Below are positions 28,081 through 36,989 of a stretch of 64,000 bases of DNA, piece by piece. The notes under the pieces are model-generated. The model searched no databases and had not been told where the DNA came from. It saw only the letters and a list, made by a program, of their open reading frames with translations. Both the position numbers and the translations under genes were made by a program. The stretch covers positions 124,001-188,000 of the forward strand of contig NZ_AUHB01000005.1 in assembly GCF_000422965.1 (NCBI RefSeq). The letters are read 5' to 3'. Every line of letters starts with the position of its first letter. Position 1 is the first letter of the stretch. Origin of the DNA: Pleomorphomonas oryzae DSM 16300. Lineage in GTDB: Bacteria; Pseudomonadota; Alphaproteobacteria; Rhizobiales; Pleomorphomonadaceae.

Positions 28081-29427
28081 ATGCGCTATCTTCCTCTTTC
28101 CGATACCGATCGGGCCGACATGCTCTCGGCGATCGGCGCTGCATCGATTGACGATCTCTTCGCCGATCTGCCAGCTGAAAAGCGGCTTGCCACGTTGCCG
28201 AAACTGCCGCCGCACGCCAGCGAGCAAGCGGTGGCCCGCCGTCTTGGTGCGATGGCGGCGAAGAATACGTCGGCTGGCTCGGTGCCGTTCTTCATCGGCG
28301 CCGGCGCCTATCGGCATCACGTTCCCGCCACCGTCGATCACCTGATCCAGCGCTCGGAATTCCTGACGAGCTACACGCCGTATCAGCCTGAGATAGCCCA
28401 GGGCACGCTGCAGGTTCTGTTCGAGTTCCAGACGCAAGTTGCCCGTCTGACCGGCATGGAGGTGGCCAACGCCTCGATGTACGATGGTTCGACGGGGCTG
28501 GCCGAGGCCGTGCTGATGGCCCATCGCATTACCCGGCGTGACCGGGCTGTTCTGTCGGGCGGCATTCATCCGCACTATCGCGGTGTTGTCGAAACGGTGA
28601 CGCGGTTCCCCGGCCATACGGTGGAAAGCCTGCCACCGGATCTCTCGGGCACCGAGGATATCCTCGCTGCCATCGACGAGACGACCTCCTGCGTCGTCGT
28701 CCAGTCGCCATCCTTCTACGGCCATCTCTACGATCTGAAGCCGATCGCCGAAAAGGCCCATGCCGTCGGCGCACTGCTGATCGCCGTCTTCACCGAGGTA
28801 GTATCGCTCGGCCTGATCGAGCCGCCGGGCGCGCAAGGCGCCGATATCGTGGTCGGCGAGGGCCAATCTCTTGGCAACCCGCTCAGCTTCGGCGGCCCCT
28901 ACGTCGGGCTCTTCGCGACCCGTCAGAAATACGTGCGCCAGATGCCTGGCCGCCTCTGCGGCGAGACGGTGGACGCCGATGGCAAGCGCGCTTTCGTTCT
29001 GACGCTGTCGACCCGCGAGCAGCATATCCGCCGCGAAAAGGCGACGTCCAACATCTGCACCAACGCCGGTCTTTGTTCGCTGGCCTTCTCGATCCACCTG
29101 ACGCTGCTGGGCGGCGTAGGCCTGACCAAACTCGCCCGTGTCAATCACGCCAATGCGGTTCGGCTTGCCGACGCGCTGGCCGCGCTGCCCGGCGTCCAAC
29201 TGCTCAACCGCGCCTTCTTCAACGAGTTTGCCGTGCGCCTGCCGAAAAGCGCCGCTGCCGTCGTGGAAGCGCTGGCCGCTCGGAACATTTTGGCTGGTGT
29301 GCCGGCGAGCCGGCTCGAGCCGAACCGGCCCGAGCTCGAGAACGTACTGGTTATCGCGGCCACCGAGGTCAACACCGACGAAGATAGAGCGGCGCTGACG
29401 GCCGCTTTGCGGGAGGCGCTGGCATGA
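28081..29427 (+). CDS. gcvPA: Glycine dehydrogenase (decarboxylating) subunit 1
   Basis: A 448-residue N-terminal-half subunit of the two-part glycine decarboxylase (P-protein). It has a PLP-fold without the cofactor lysine; characteristic segments are [49 protein letters not shown] and [11 protein letters not shown]. Many Hyphomicrobiales have one long GcvP, so the split form is notable. GGAG lies about ten bases upstream of the ATG. Its stop overlaps the start of a 52-codon ORF (ATGA). Confidence 0.96.
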   Translation: MRYLPLSDTDRADMLSAIGAASIDDLFADLPAEKRLATLPKLPPHASEQAVARRLGAMAAKNTSAGSVPFFIGAGAYRHHVPATVDHLIQRSEFLTSYTPYQPEIAQGTLQVLFEFQTQVARLTGMEVANASMYDGSTGLAEAVLMAHRITRRDRAVLSGGIHPHYRGVVETVTRFPGHTVESLPPDLSGTEDILAAIDETTSCVVVQSPSFYGHLYDLKPIAEKAHAVGALLIAVFTEVVSLGLIEPPGAQGADIVVGEGQSLGNPLSFGGPYVGLFATRQKYVRQMPGRLCGETVDADGKRAFVLTLSTREQHIRREKATSNICTNAGLCSLAFSIHLTLLGGVGLTKLARVNHANAVRLADALAALPGVQLLNRAFFNEFAVRLPKSAAAVVEALAARNILAGVPASRLEPNRPELENVLVIAATEVNTDEDRAALTAALREALA

Positions 29428-29582
29428 CCGACAGACGACAGAAAGAGACCGGCGAGCCTTGGAACGCGGAGGTTTTTCCCGTCGCCCAGCGCCGTTTCTT
29501 CAGCGACAGCCCGGTCAAGACACCGAGCCGCTACCGCAGCTTCCTGCTTTCGACGCTGTTCACGTTCGGAGGTGACCAATGA
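29424..29582 (+). CDS. 52-codon ORF coupled between gcvPA and gcvPB
   Basis: A small ORF that fills the gap between the two P-protein genes. Its ATG overlaps the gcvPA stop (ATGA at 29424-29427), and its TGA overlaps the gcvPB ATG (ATGA at 29579-29582). The product is basic, starts [14 protein letters not shown], and ends [13 protein letters not shown]; no domain is recognised. It has GGGAGGCGCTGGC just upstream of its start as a possible ribosome site, and the gcvPB ribosome site GGAGGTGA lies within its last codons. The two exact overlaps argue for real translation, either as a functional small protein or as a coupling device; chance cannot be excluded. Confidence 0.55.
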   Translation: MTDRRQKETGEPWNAEVFPVAQRRFFSDSPVKTPSRYRSFLLSTLFTFGGDQ

Positions 29583-31132
29583 CCATGCATAACGTAGGCC
29601 GCCCCACCGCGCCTGCCACCACCGACGCCACCGCTGTCGCCTCCACGTTCACCGGTAACCGGGGGCTTGCCATCGAGGAGCCTCTGCTGTTCGAGGTGGG
29701 CCGTCTCGACGTAACCGGCGTCGATTTCGATGATGTCGGTGCGTTCGAACCACGCCTCGGTGGTCTCGGCCGCACGGCGCCCGTCGATCTTCCGGGCCTC
29801 ACCGAGCCGGAAACGATGCGCCATTATGTGCGCCTCAGCCGCCAGAACTATGCCATCGACCTTGGCCTCTACCCGCTCGGCTCCTGTACGATGAAGCACA
29901 ACCCACGCCTCAACGAGGCGATGGCGCGGCTGCCGGGCTTTGGCGATGTGCATCCGCTACAGCCGCTGTCGACGGTGTCTGGCGCCGTCGAACTGGTTGC
30001 CGAGCTCGGCCGTTGGCTGCTGGAACTCACCGGTATGGCCTCGGTCGCCATGAGTCCCAAGGCCGGCGCTCACGGCGAGATGTGCGGCATGGCGACGATC
30101 AAGGCGGCGATTGCCGATCGCGGCGAGGCACGAGACGTCGTTCTGGTGCCGGAGTCGGCGCATGGCACCAATCCGGCGACGGCCGCCCAGCTCGGTTTCC
30201 GCGTTGTCGGCGTTCCTGCACGCGCCGACGGTACGGTTGACCCGGAGGAAGTGAAGAAACGCCTGGGCCTCGAGGTGGCGGCGATCATGCTGACCAACCC
30301 CAACACCTGCGGCTTGTTCGAGCGCGACATCGTGGAGATTGCCGAAGCGGTGCATGCCGCTGGCGCTTATTTCTACGCTGACGGCGCCAACTTCAATGCC
30401 ATCGTCGGCAAGGTCCGGCCGGGTGATCTTGGCGTCGACGCCATGCATATCAACCTGCACAAGACCTTCTCGACGCCGCACGGCGGCGGCGGCCCCGGCG
30501 CCGGTCCTGTGGTTCTGTCCGATCGTCTCGCGCCTTATGCGCCTGTCCCCTTCGTGCGGTTCGACAAGGATGGCTCGGCCGAATTCGTCGAGACGCGCAA
30601 AGCTGCCGGCGAGCGGGGCTTGAAGCCCTTCGGCCGCATCACCGCTTTCCATGGTCAGATGGGCATGTTCGTGCGTGCGCTTGCCTATATGCTGAGCCAC
30701 GGTGCCGACGGTCTCAGGCAAGCGTCCGAGGATGCGGTGCTTGCCGCCAATTACGTCAAGGCTTGCCTCAAGGATGTCATGACGGTGGCCTTCCCGGAGC
30801 GGCCGGCCATGCATGAGGTGTTGTTCGACGACCACTTCCTTGAGGGTACCGGCGTTACGACGCTCGATTTCGCCAAGGCGATGATCGACGAGGGCTACCA
30901 CCCGATGACCATGTATTTTCCGTTGGTCGTCCACGGTGCCTTGCTGATCGAGCCGACCGAGTCGGAATCGAAAGCGAGCCTTGATCAATTCATCGGCACA
31001 CTGCGACATCTTGCCGAGAAGGCGAAGGCTGGCGATGCCGCTGCCTTCAAGGCGGCGCCGTATCTCGCACCGCGTCGGCGCGTCGACGAAACATTGGCTG
31101 CCCGCCAGCCGAAGCTGTCTTATCAGAGCTGA
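29579..31132 (+). CDS. gcvPB: Glycine dehydrogenase (decarboxylating) subunit 2
   Basis: A 517-residue subunit that carries the PLP site of glycine decarboxylase. The cofactor lysine is Lys295 in INLHKTFSTPHGGGGPG. Other marks are the N-terminal GNRGLAIEEPLLFE, LGSCTMKHNPRLNE and SPKAGAHGEMCG. GGAGGTGA lies just before the ATG. It ends the gcv operon; a GC-rich hairpin follows. The lipoamide dehydrogenase gene (L protein) is not in the window. Confidence 0.97.
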   Translation: MTMHNVGRPTAPATTDATAVASTFTGNRGLAIEEPLLFEVGRLDVTGVDFDDVGAFEPRLGGLGRTAPVDLPGLTEPETMRHYVRLSRQNYAIDLGLYPLGSCTMKHNPRLNEAMARLPGFGDVHPLQPLSTVSGAVELVAELGRWLLELTGMASVAMSPKAGAHGEMCGMATIKAAIADRGEARDVVLVPESAHGTNPATAAQLGFRVVGVPARADGTVDPEEVKKRLGLEVAAIMLTNPNTCGLFERDIVEIAEAVHAAGAYFYADGANFNAIVGKVRPGDLGVDAMHINLHKTFSTPHGGGGPGAGPVVLSDRLAPYAPVPFVRFDKDGSAEFVETRKAAGERGLKPFGRITAFHGQMGMFVRALAYMLSHGADGLRQASEDAVLAANYVKACLKDVMTVAFPERPAMHEVLFDDHFLEGTGVTTLDFAKAMIDEGYHPMTMYFPLVVHGALLIEPTESESKASLDQFIGTLRHLAEKAKAGDAAAFKAAPYLAPRRRVDETLAARQPKLSYQS

Positions 31133-31143
31133 CCGAAAGAGAG

Positions 31144-31164
31144 CGGCGGCCTTGGGCCGCCGTT
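31144..31164 (+). terminator. GC-rich hairpin after gcvPB
   Basis: A perfect eight-base stem, CGGCGGCC with GGCCGCCG, around a TTG loop, twelve bases past the gcvPB stop and followed by TTCC. The T-tract is short, so it is a probable but not strong intrinsic terminator for the gcv operon. Confidence 0.6.
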
Positions 31165-31258
31165 CCGCCTGAAAACCACGCCAGATCCAATGTGACGGCT
31201 TGCCAGACGGGCCGTTTCGAAGCACCCTTCCGGTACCCCCTTCTCCGGGAGCATGCCC

Positions 31259-33643
31259 ATGGCGATCGGCCCGCTGCCGCCGGTGATCAGCGAAATCCAG
31301 GCGAACTCCGGTCAGCCGGGCAAAACGCTCGCCCAACAAACCGCGGCGAGCTCGCTTCTCGATCTTCAGGCGACAGTGGCGGAGCCAGCCGCCGCTATCG
31401 TCCCAGAGACCACATTGATCGATAAAGCGGTGGCCGAGGCGCTGGGCCGGCAGGGCGGGCTCGCGTCACTTTACGCCACGCTGGTCGAACTCGCCCAAGC
31501 TTCTGATTTACCCGATGCGGTGAAGACGGCCGTCGATACGGTGCTGGCATTTCGTCTCGGTGACGGCGAAGTGACGCCAGAACGCGTCGCTCAGGCGATC
31601 CGGGCGTCCGGCCTGTTCCACGAAGCCGTGGCCGCCGGAAAAATGGCGGCCGTGTTGCCGCCGGCCGTAAGGCAGGCGCTCGGCGGCGCGCCGGCGCAAA
31701 AGCCGCCACAGGTCGCGGCACCTCCCACAGTCTCGTCTTCTGTGCCGACGGCCGCTGCGAGACTAGCTTTGGCAATTCCCGCGTCTGCGCCACCGGTTGC
31801 CGGCAGGCCATCATTGGCCACCCCGCCTAACGCCAGCCAAGGCGGCTCACCAGCATCCGTTCAGATAAGCCCGTCGGTCCCGGGCGTGCCCAGCGTCGCG
31901 GTGCCGTCCGTCACGCCGGGCGCCACGCCGCCGTCGGCTGCCGCGGTCCCAGCAACCAACCTCGTCGCACCGAACCCAAACGTTGTCACGCCCTCGGAAA
32001 GTGCCGCCATTGCTCCGGTGCCATCAGTGGTACCGGGTGAAACGCCGTCGGTAGCGTCTCCGGTAACGGCTGTTGTGGCGGCGCCGTTGCCGGCTACCTC
32101 GGTCATTGCCCACGACAGTCCGATACCACCGCCAACGCAAGCGCATACGACGGGCGATGCTGGGGCTGCGTCGGTACCGCAAACGATCAGCCCGGCCGCA
32201 TCTCCTTCACCGTCTTCCACCTCACCGTTACCGCCGACCACGTCCATCACCGGTCAACCAGTCAGTTCGCCAACATCGCAGTCTGGCAGCGCCGGCCAGT
32301 CATCAGCGCCGCCCTTGGCTTCCACTTCCGGTCCTCCAGAACCTGGCGCTCCGGTTCCGTCATCACCAGCGACACCGTCGACCCCATCCGCCAACGCGAA
32401 CGCATCCGCCAACGCGACCGCATCCTCCCGCGCCTTCGCGCCATGGACGCCGGGGCGACCGCTGGCACCGGCAGCGGCTGCGCCAGCTTCGGATTTGCCG
32501 CCAACTGCGACCACCTCTGGTGCCCAACCTGCCTTGCCGCTCGCTGCGACTGTTCCTGTCGGCAGCGAAGCGGCGTCTCACCGTCTTCCAGGTGATAGGC
32601 CTCTCTTCGTTCCCTCCACGGTGGATAGCTTGCCGACAGCGTTGCCTGAGCCGGGAATGCCGTCGCGGACGCCGGCCAGTCCGGTGGCGTCCCCTCCGGT
32701 GGCGGACGCCCAGACGCAGTCGGGTGGTGTCGCCTACCCATCGGCTTCGGCTTCTTCGCCGCAGCCCGGATCGGTAACTGCGGTTGAGCCGGGAGAGGCC
32801 CAATCACAGCAGGTGCCATCGCAGATCCGTACTGCTCCGGCCCCGAGCGCCGACACCCTTGCGCCACCCCTGCGGCAATCCGCCTCTCTGATGGCCGCAG
32901 CGCCGTCGACTGCCGCGCCGTTGGCCGTTGGCGTCGATCTCAAAGGCGCTCTCGACGGGCTCCGCCGCGAACTGGTCGCCTGGCTTGGACGAAACGCCGA
33001 CGTGATGGCCAGCCTTGATGGCTCCGGCGACGACGCGGCAACATCGCGTGCCGACCGGCCGCCACCGCCACGCAAGGGAGGTCCGGTGCGTGGCCAGCCA
33101 GCCCTGCCGCTTTTCAACGGCGATGAGGCCGAGTCGGCCTCGACGGAAACACTGGCCGGTCGCGCGCTCGGTGAGGCGGAACGTTCCTTGTCGCGCGTTT
33201 TCCTGCATCAGGCTGCCACCGCAGAGAGCCGGGATATGAAGACCCTGCAGCCGACGCAGGCCTTGATGCTGGAGATTCCCATCGCCGGGCCGAACGGCAC
33301 GTCGATCGCTCAACTTCGCATCGAGCGCGATGACCACGCACCGACCGAACCTGGCGCCCCGCCGCGCCGGGTGTTCCAGGTCGACATCGCCTTCGACATT
33401 GCCCCGCTCGGGCCTGTCGCCGTGCGAGTGGGGCTGATGGATGGGCGGCGCGTCGCCGTCGGTGTCTGGTGCGAAAGTGACGATGGCTTGGTCCGCATGG
33501 AGGCGGAACGGGAAAATATCGTGCTGGGTCTCGAACAGGAGGGCATGGTCGTGGCTGGCGTCGATTTGCACCGTGGGCATCCGCCCGAAGGGCGGGACGA
33601 GACGGCCGCCGTGCCCAGTCATCGTCTGGATCTTCAGCTATGA
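31259..33643 (+). CDS. FliK-like hook-length-control domain protein
   Basis: A 794-residue protein with three parts. The N-terminal 140 residues are helical and globular-like. Residues from about 140 to 570 are a low-complexity Pro/Ser/Ala/Val/Thr-rich linker. The C-terminal part (about 650-770) fits the FliK C-terminal fold: IAPLGPVAVRVGLMDGRRVAVGVWCE and a final helix ERENIVLGLEQEGMVV. FliK measures hook or needle length and flips FlhB specificity. The paired gene downstream encodes an FlhB-C-like protein. No other flagellar gene is nearby. The frame starts at 31253, but ATG 31259 is better spaced from GGGAG. Confidence 0.75.
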   Translation: MAIGPLPPVISEIQANSGQPGKTLAQQTAASSLLDLQATVAEPAAAIVPETTLIDKAVAEALGRQGGLASLYATLVELAQASDLPDAVKTAVDTVLAFRLGDGEVTPERVAQAIRASGLFHEAVAAGKMAAVLPPAVRQALGGAPAQKPPQVAAPPTVSSSVPTAAARLALAIPASAPPVAGRPSLATPPNASQGGSPASVQISPSVPGVPSVAVPSVTPGATPPSAAAVPATNLVAPNPNVVTPSESAAIAPVPSVVPGETPSVASPVTAVVAAPLPATSVIAHDSPIPPPTQAHTTGDAGAASVPQTISPAASPSPSSTSPLPPTTSITGQPVSSPTSQSGSAGQSSAPPLASTSGPPEPGAPVPSSPATPSTPSANANASANATASSRAFAPWTPGRPLAPAAAAPASDLPPTATTSGAQPALPLAATVPVGSEAASHRLPGDRPLFVPSTVDSLPTALPEPGMPSRTPASPVASPPVADAQTQSGGVAYPSASASSPQPGSVTAVEPGEAQSQQVPSQIRTAPAPSADTLAPPLRQSASLMAAAPSTAAPLAVGVDLKGALDGLRRELVAWLGRNADVMASLDGSGDDAATSRADRPPPPRKGGPVRGQPALPLFNGDEAESASTETLAGRALGEAERSLSRVFLHQAATAESRDMKTLQPTQALMLEIPIAGPNGTSIAQLRIERDDHAPTEPGAPPRRVFQVDIAFDIAPLGPVAVRVGLMDGRRVAVGVWCESDDGLVRMEAERENIVLGLEQEGMVVAGVDLHRGHPPEGRDETAAVPSHRLDLQL

Positions 33644-33900
33644 GCGACAAGGACATCCGCAAGGCGGTGGCGCTGCAATATGCCGCTCCGAGTGCGCCGA
33701 AAGTGGTTGCCACCGGCAAGGGCGCGGTCGCCGAAGCGATCATCGATAAGGCGCGGGAAGCGGGCGTGCCGGTGGAGGAGAACCCGGCCCTCGCTGACGC
33801 GCTGTCGACACTGAAGCTCGATGAGACAATCCCGGTCGACCTTTACAAAGCGGTGGCATCGGTGATCGCGGCCGTACTGCGGGCGGCGAAAAAGGCCTGA
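33640..33900 (+). CDS. FlhB C-terminal-domain-like small protein
   Basis: An 86-residue protein that resembles the cytosolic C-terminal domain of FlhB/YscU: RKAVALQYAAPSAPKVVATGKGAVA, VPVEENPALADAL and IPVDLYKAVASVIA. The autocleavage motif NPTH is missing; the protein starts just where FlhB continues after that site, so it equals a ready-cleaved FlhB-CC. There is no membrane domain. Its ATG overlaps the FliK-like stop (ATGA), so they are translated together. Similar pairs (ylqG-ylqH in Bacillus) exist, but their role is not settled. Confidence 0.85.
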   Translation: MSDKDIRKAVALQYAAPSAPKVVATGKGAVAEAIIDKAREAGVPVEENPALADALSTLKLDETIPVDLYKAVASVIAAVLRAAKKA

Positions 33901-34018
33901 CTGCTCCCAAAGAGGACAAGGCTCCGCGCACGACAAGAGTGTGTGGCGACGGCGATTGCGCTGTCACTTGCAAGTGCTTAGGGTTCTCCCTTCACGACGG
34001 ACGAGGATTGGGTCCCCG

Positions 34019-34546
34019 ATGCTGAAATATGTTCTTGTCGCCGGTTTTCTTGCCATTGCCGGATCGGCCAACGCCGCCGATGCTACCACGCCGGTGCGTG
34101 CCATCATGGATGTCGCGACCGCCCTCTGGTCCGGCACCGACGGCGATCCGGGTGACTATTTTGACGACGCCCATATCGGCTACTTCAGCAAGAACATACG
34201 CACCCTCTATGCCGAAGCGCTCAAACATCCCGCCTTCGATACCGACGACGGGGAGGGCAACCCCTTCGACTATGATCCGATCGTCCTCGGCCAGGATGGC
34301 TGTCCGCTGGAGGGCCTGACGCTTCAACCCGAAAAGGCGGGCGGAGCGGCAACCGACGTCGTTGCTCGCTTCAAGCGGTTCACCTGCATGGAGGGCAATT
34401 CAGACGAGGAGCGCAACGCTGTCTCCGAACTGCATTTCCGGGTGATTTCTGAAAATGGAAAGCCGGTGATCGCCGACGTCGTCACCGGCGAGGGAGACGA
34501 CCGTCATTCGCTCGCTGAAGCGTTGAAGGAAATCGTCGGCCAATAA
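34019..34546 (+). CDS. Exported protein of unknown function
   Basis: A 175-residue protein with a clear signal peptide (about 20 residues, cleavage after SANA). The mature part begins ADATTPVRAIMDVATALW, is acidic, and has two cysteines (GQDGCPLEG, RFTCMEG) that might form a disulphide. No domain is recognised; the pattern of an N-terminal helix followed by a single alpha/beta sheet hints at a small NTF2-like or DUF3828-like fold, but I cannot support it. The frame is open to 33941, but the signal peptide fixes ATG 34019. It converges with the HAD gene. Confidence 0.7.
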   Translation: MLKYVLVAGFLAIAGSANAADATTPVRAIMDVATALWSGTDGDPGDYFDDAHIGYFSKNIRTLYAEALKHPAFDTDDGEGNPFDYDPIVLGQDGCPLEGLTLQPEKAGGAATDVVARFKRFTCMEGNSDEERNAVSELHFRVISENGKPVIADVVTGEGDDRHSLAEALKEIVGQ

Positions 34547-34561
34547 TCGCCGTCGGCAGAC

Positions 34562-35239
34562 CTACACGCCTCTTCCATCCCAAGAACCGAGGGCCTCGAC
34601 AACAGCGAGAACATCGGCATGCCGACGGACCACCGTCTCGGCGCCCGCCTCCATCAAGGCTTCGGCGTGTCCAGGCCAGGAATGGGCGCCACCGGTAAAG
34701 CCGATCGCCCGCATGCCGGCACGGACGGCGGCGGTCACGCCGGCGAACGAATCTTCGATGACGATCGTATCGGAGGGATCAACGCCGAGTTCACGGGCGG
34801 CATGAAGGAAAACGTTGGGATCGGGCTTGCCTTTGCGGGTCCCAACCTCGCCGGCCGAGAAGACGTAGGGCTTGAATCGGTCATAGAGGCCGGCGCTGGT
34901 GAGTGCCCGCTTGAGATAAGCCGACTCGGCGTTGGAGCCGACGCAACGCGGACCATCGAGCGCATCGAGCAGCTCGACGATGCCCGGGACCGCCTTGACG
35001 TGTACGATGCGCCGATCAAATTCCGCCTGGATACGCTCCTTGATACGGCCGCTCACCGGCAATCCGGTCTCCTCGGAGAGGATCGCCTCCATCTCGCCGC
35101 TCGCGAGCCCCGCGAAGCGGGATGTCACTTCATCGGCGGTAATGGCGAAGCCCTCATCGTTGAGCACTTCCGCGGTGACCGCTGAGGAAATGATCTCGGA
35201 ATCGATAAGCACGCCGTCGCAGTCGAAAATAGTGAGCAT
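34562..35239 (-). CDS. HAD-family phosphatase (beta-phosphoglucomutase-like)
   Basis: A 225-residue HAD protein of the phosphoglycolate phosphatase/beta-phosphoglucomutase branch. Motif I is FDCDGVLIDSE, the motif II site is in CVGSNAESAYLK, the motif III Lys is in RKGKPDPNVFL, and motif IV is VIEDSFAGVTAA. The frame runs to 35386 but ATG 35239 begins directly before motif I. It is downstream of AMP nucleosidase with a gap of 61 bases, so a role in sugar- or ribose-phosphate clean-up is possible but unproven. Confidence 0.88.
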   Translation of the reverse strand: MLTIFDCDGVLIDSEIISSAVTAEVLNDEGFAITADEVTSRFAGLASGEMEAILSEETGLPVSGRIKERIQAEFDRRIVHVKAVPGIVELLDALDGPRCVGSNAESAYLKRALTSAGLYDRFKPYVFSAGEVGTRKGKPDPNVFLHAARELGVDPSDTIVIEDSFAGVTAAVRAGMRAIGFTGGAHSWPGHAEALMEAGAETVVRRHADVLAVVEALGSWDGRGV

Positions 35240-35300
35240 GAGATAGTCCGGATTGGGAGGGGCCAAACGGGCCGGAGCCTGAGCGGAAGCGGCGAGAGTC

Positions 35301-36800
35301 CTATTGGAAAGCCGTTTCCATGAACGAGCGCAGCTTGCGCGAATGCAGCCGCTCGGGAGCCATTTCGCGTAGCTTCTCCATGGCACGGATGCCGATGGTG
35401 AGATGCTGGCTGACTTGCCGCCGGTAGAAGGCGCTCGCCATACCCGGCAGCTTCAGCTCGCCATGCAGCGGCTTGTCGGAGACGCAGAGCAGCGTGCCGT
35501 AGGGCACGCGGAACCGAAAACCATTGGCAGCGATCGTCGCCGATTCCATGTCGAGGCCGATGGCACGCGATTGCGAGAAGCGCTGCACCGGCTCGCGCTG
35601 GTCGCGCAGTTCCCAGTTCCGGTTGTCGATGGTGGCAACGGTACCAGTGCGCATGATGCGCTTGAGCTCAAGATCCTTGAGCCCGGTGACCTCGGCGACC
35701 GAGCCTTCGAGCGCCACCTGGATTTCGGCGAGCGGTGGGATGGGGATCCACAGCGGCAGATCGGCGTCGAGCACATGGTCGTCGCGCACATAGCCGTGGG
35801 CCAGCACGTAGTCGCCGAGCGCTTGGCTGTTCCTGAGGCCGGCGCAATGGCCGAGCATCACCCAGGCATGCGGACGGAGAACGGCAACGTGGTCGGTGAT
35901 CGTCTTGGCGTTCGATGGACCGACGCCGATGTTGACCAGCGTAATGCCGGAATGGTCATCGCGTACCAGATGATAGGCCGGCATCTGCGGCAGGCGCAGT
36001 AGTTCCTCGCCCTCGGTCGGAGCAGCCTCACCGAGCGGCGTCACCTGATTGCCGGGTTCGACGAAAGCGGTGTAGTCACTTTGGCCGGATGCCATCATCT
36101 CGCGGGCGCGGGCGGCGAACTCATCGACGTAGAACTGGTAGTTGGTGAACAGCACGAAGTTCTGGAAGAACCGCGGCGACGTCGCCGTGTAGTGCTGCAG
36201 GCGGTGCAAGGAATAATCGACGCGCGGCGCCGTGAAGGGGGCAAGCGGCAGCGGGTCGCCGATCTTGGGGTCGAGCGTACCGTTGACGATGGCGTCGTCG
36301 GTCACGGCGAGGTCCGGCACATCGAACATATCGCGCAACGGGCGCGGCAGCGTGTCCATCAACGCGCCCTCGACATAGGCTCCCTCATAGAAGGCAAAAT
36401 GCAGCGGGATGGGCAGCGAACTTTCGCCGATTTCGACCGGCGCGTCGTAGTTGCGGATAATCACCGTCAGCTGGTCGACGAGATAGGCGCGGAACAGTTC
36501 GGGCCGCGACACGGTCGTTTCATAGACACCGGGACCGCTGAACTGACCATAGGACAGGCGCGAGTCGGCACGGCCATGCGTATCGGTCGAGACACGAATC
36601 AGCGGGTAATAAGCGCGGATACGCCCTTCTGGAACAGCACCCTGCACCACCGCCTCGAAGGACGAGCGCAGGAAGGCCGTGTTGCGGGCATAGATCTCGA
36701 TCAGACGGTCGACGGCAGCTTCGGCGTCGCGGAAGCTCGTCATGGGAAGGCGGGGGGGACTATCGATGAAGACGGGAGCCGGGCGCTCGGATGCGATCAT
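35301..36800 (-). CDS. amn: AMP nucleosidase
   Basis: A 499-residue enzyme (E. coli 484) that splits AMP into adenine and ribose 5-phosphate. The N-terminal amn domain includes RVSTDTHGRADSRLSYGQ, and the C-terminal nucleosidase domain has NIGVGPSNAKTITDH, MLGHCAGLRNSQ and DMESATIAANGFRFRVPYG. The frame is open to 36869; ATG 36800 has AAGAGA upstream and a length near the family's. A later ATG (36743) would also give a full enzyme but has no ribosome site. Confidence 0.95.
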   Translation of the reverse strand: MIASERPAPVFIDSPPRLPMTSFRDAEAAVDRLIEIYARNTAFLRSSFEAVVQGAVPEGRIRAYYPLIRVSTDTHGRADSRLSYGQFSGPGVYETTVSRPELFRAYLVDQLTVIIRNYDAPVEIGESSLPIPLHFAFYEGAYVEGALMDTLPRPLRDMFDVPDLAVTDDAIVNGTLDPKIGDPLPLAPFTAPRVDYSLHRLQHYTATSPRFFQNFVLFTNYQFYVDEFAARAREMMASGQSDYTAFVEPGNQVTPLGEAAPTEGEELLRLPQMPAYHLVRDDHSGITLVNIGVGPSNAKTITDHVAVLRPHAWVMLGHCAGLRNSQALGDYVLAHGYVRDDHVLDADLPLWIPIPPLAEIQVALEGSVAEVTGLKDLELKRIMRTGTVATIDNRNWELRDQREPVQRFSQSRAIGLDMESATIAANGFRFRVPYGTLLCVSDKPLHGELKLPGMASAFYRRQVSQHLTIGIRAMEKLREMAPERLHSRKLRSFMETAFQ

Positions 36801-36989
36801 GTCGGTCTCTTGCGGTACGTGCCCGTCAGGTTGCACACCCTCGGGCTGGTACCGCAAGGTCAATACCACAAGATGACGGCGAAGCCAGTCCCGTTGTTGA
36901 GGTCAGGCAGGCAATTGCCTGAAGCCACGTGAAGCGGAGCCGCCGCCAGCCCCGAAGGGCAGAAAACAAGGCGCACGAGGCGGGCTTGC

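Noticed and set aside
27859-29199. 446-codon minus-strand ORF antisense to gcvPA
   Set aside because: Shadow of a certain gene; composition of the product (Arg/Gly/Asp-rich) is typical of antisense frames.
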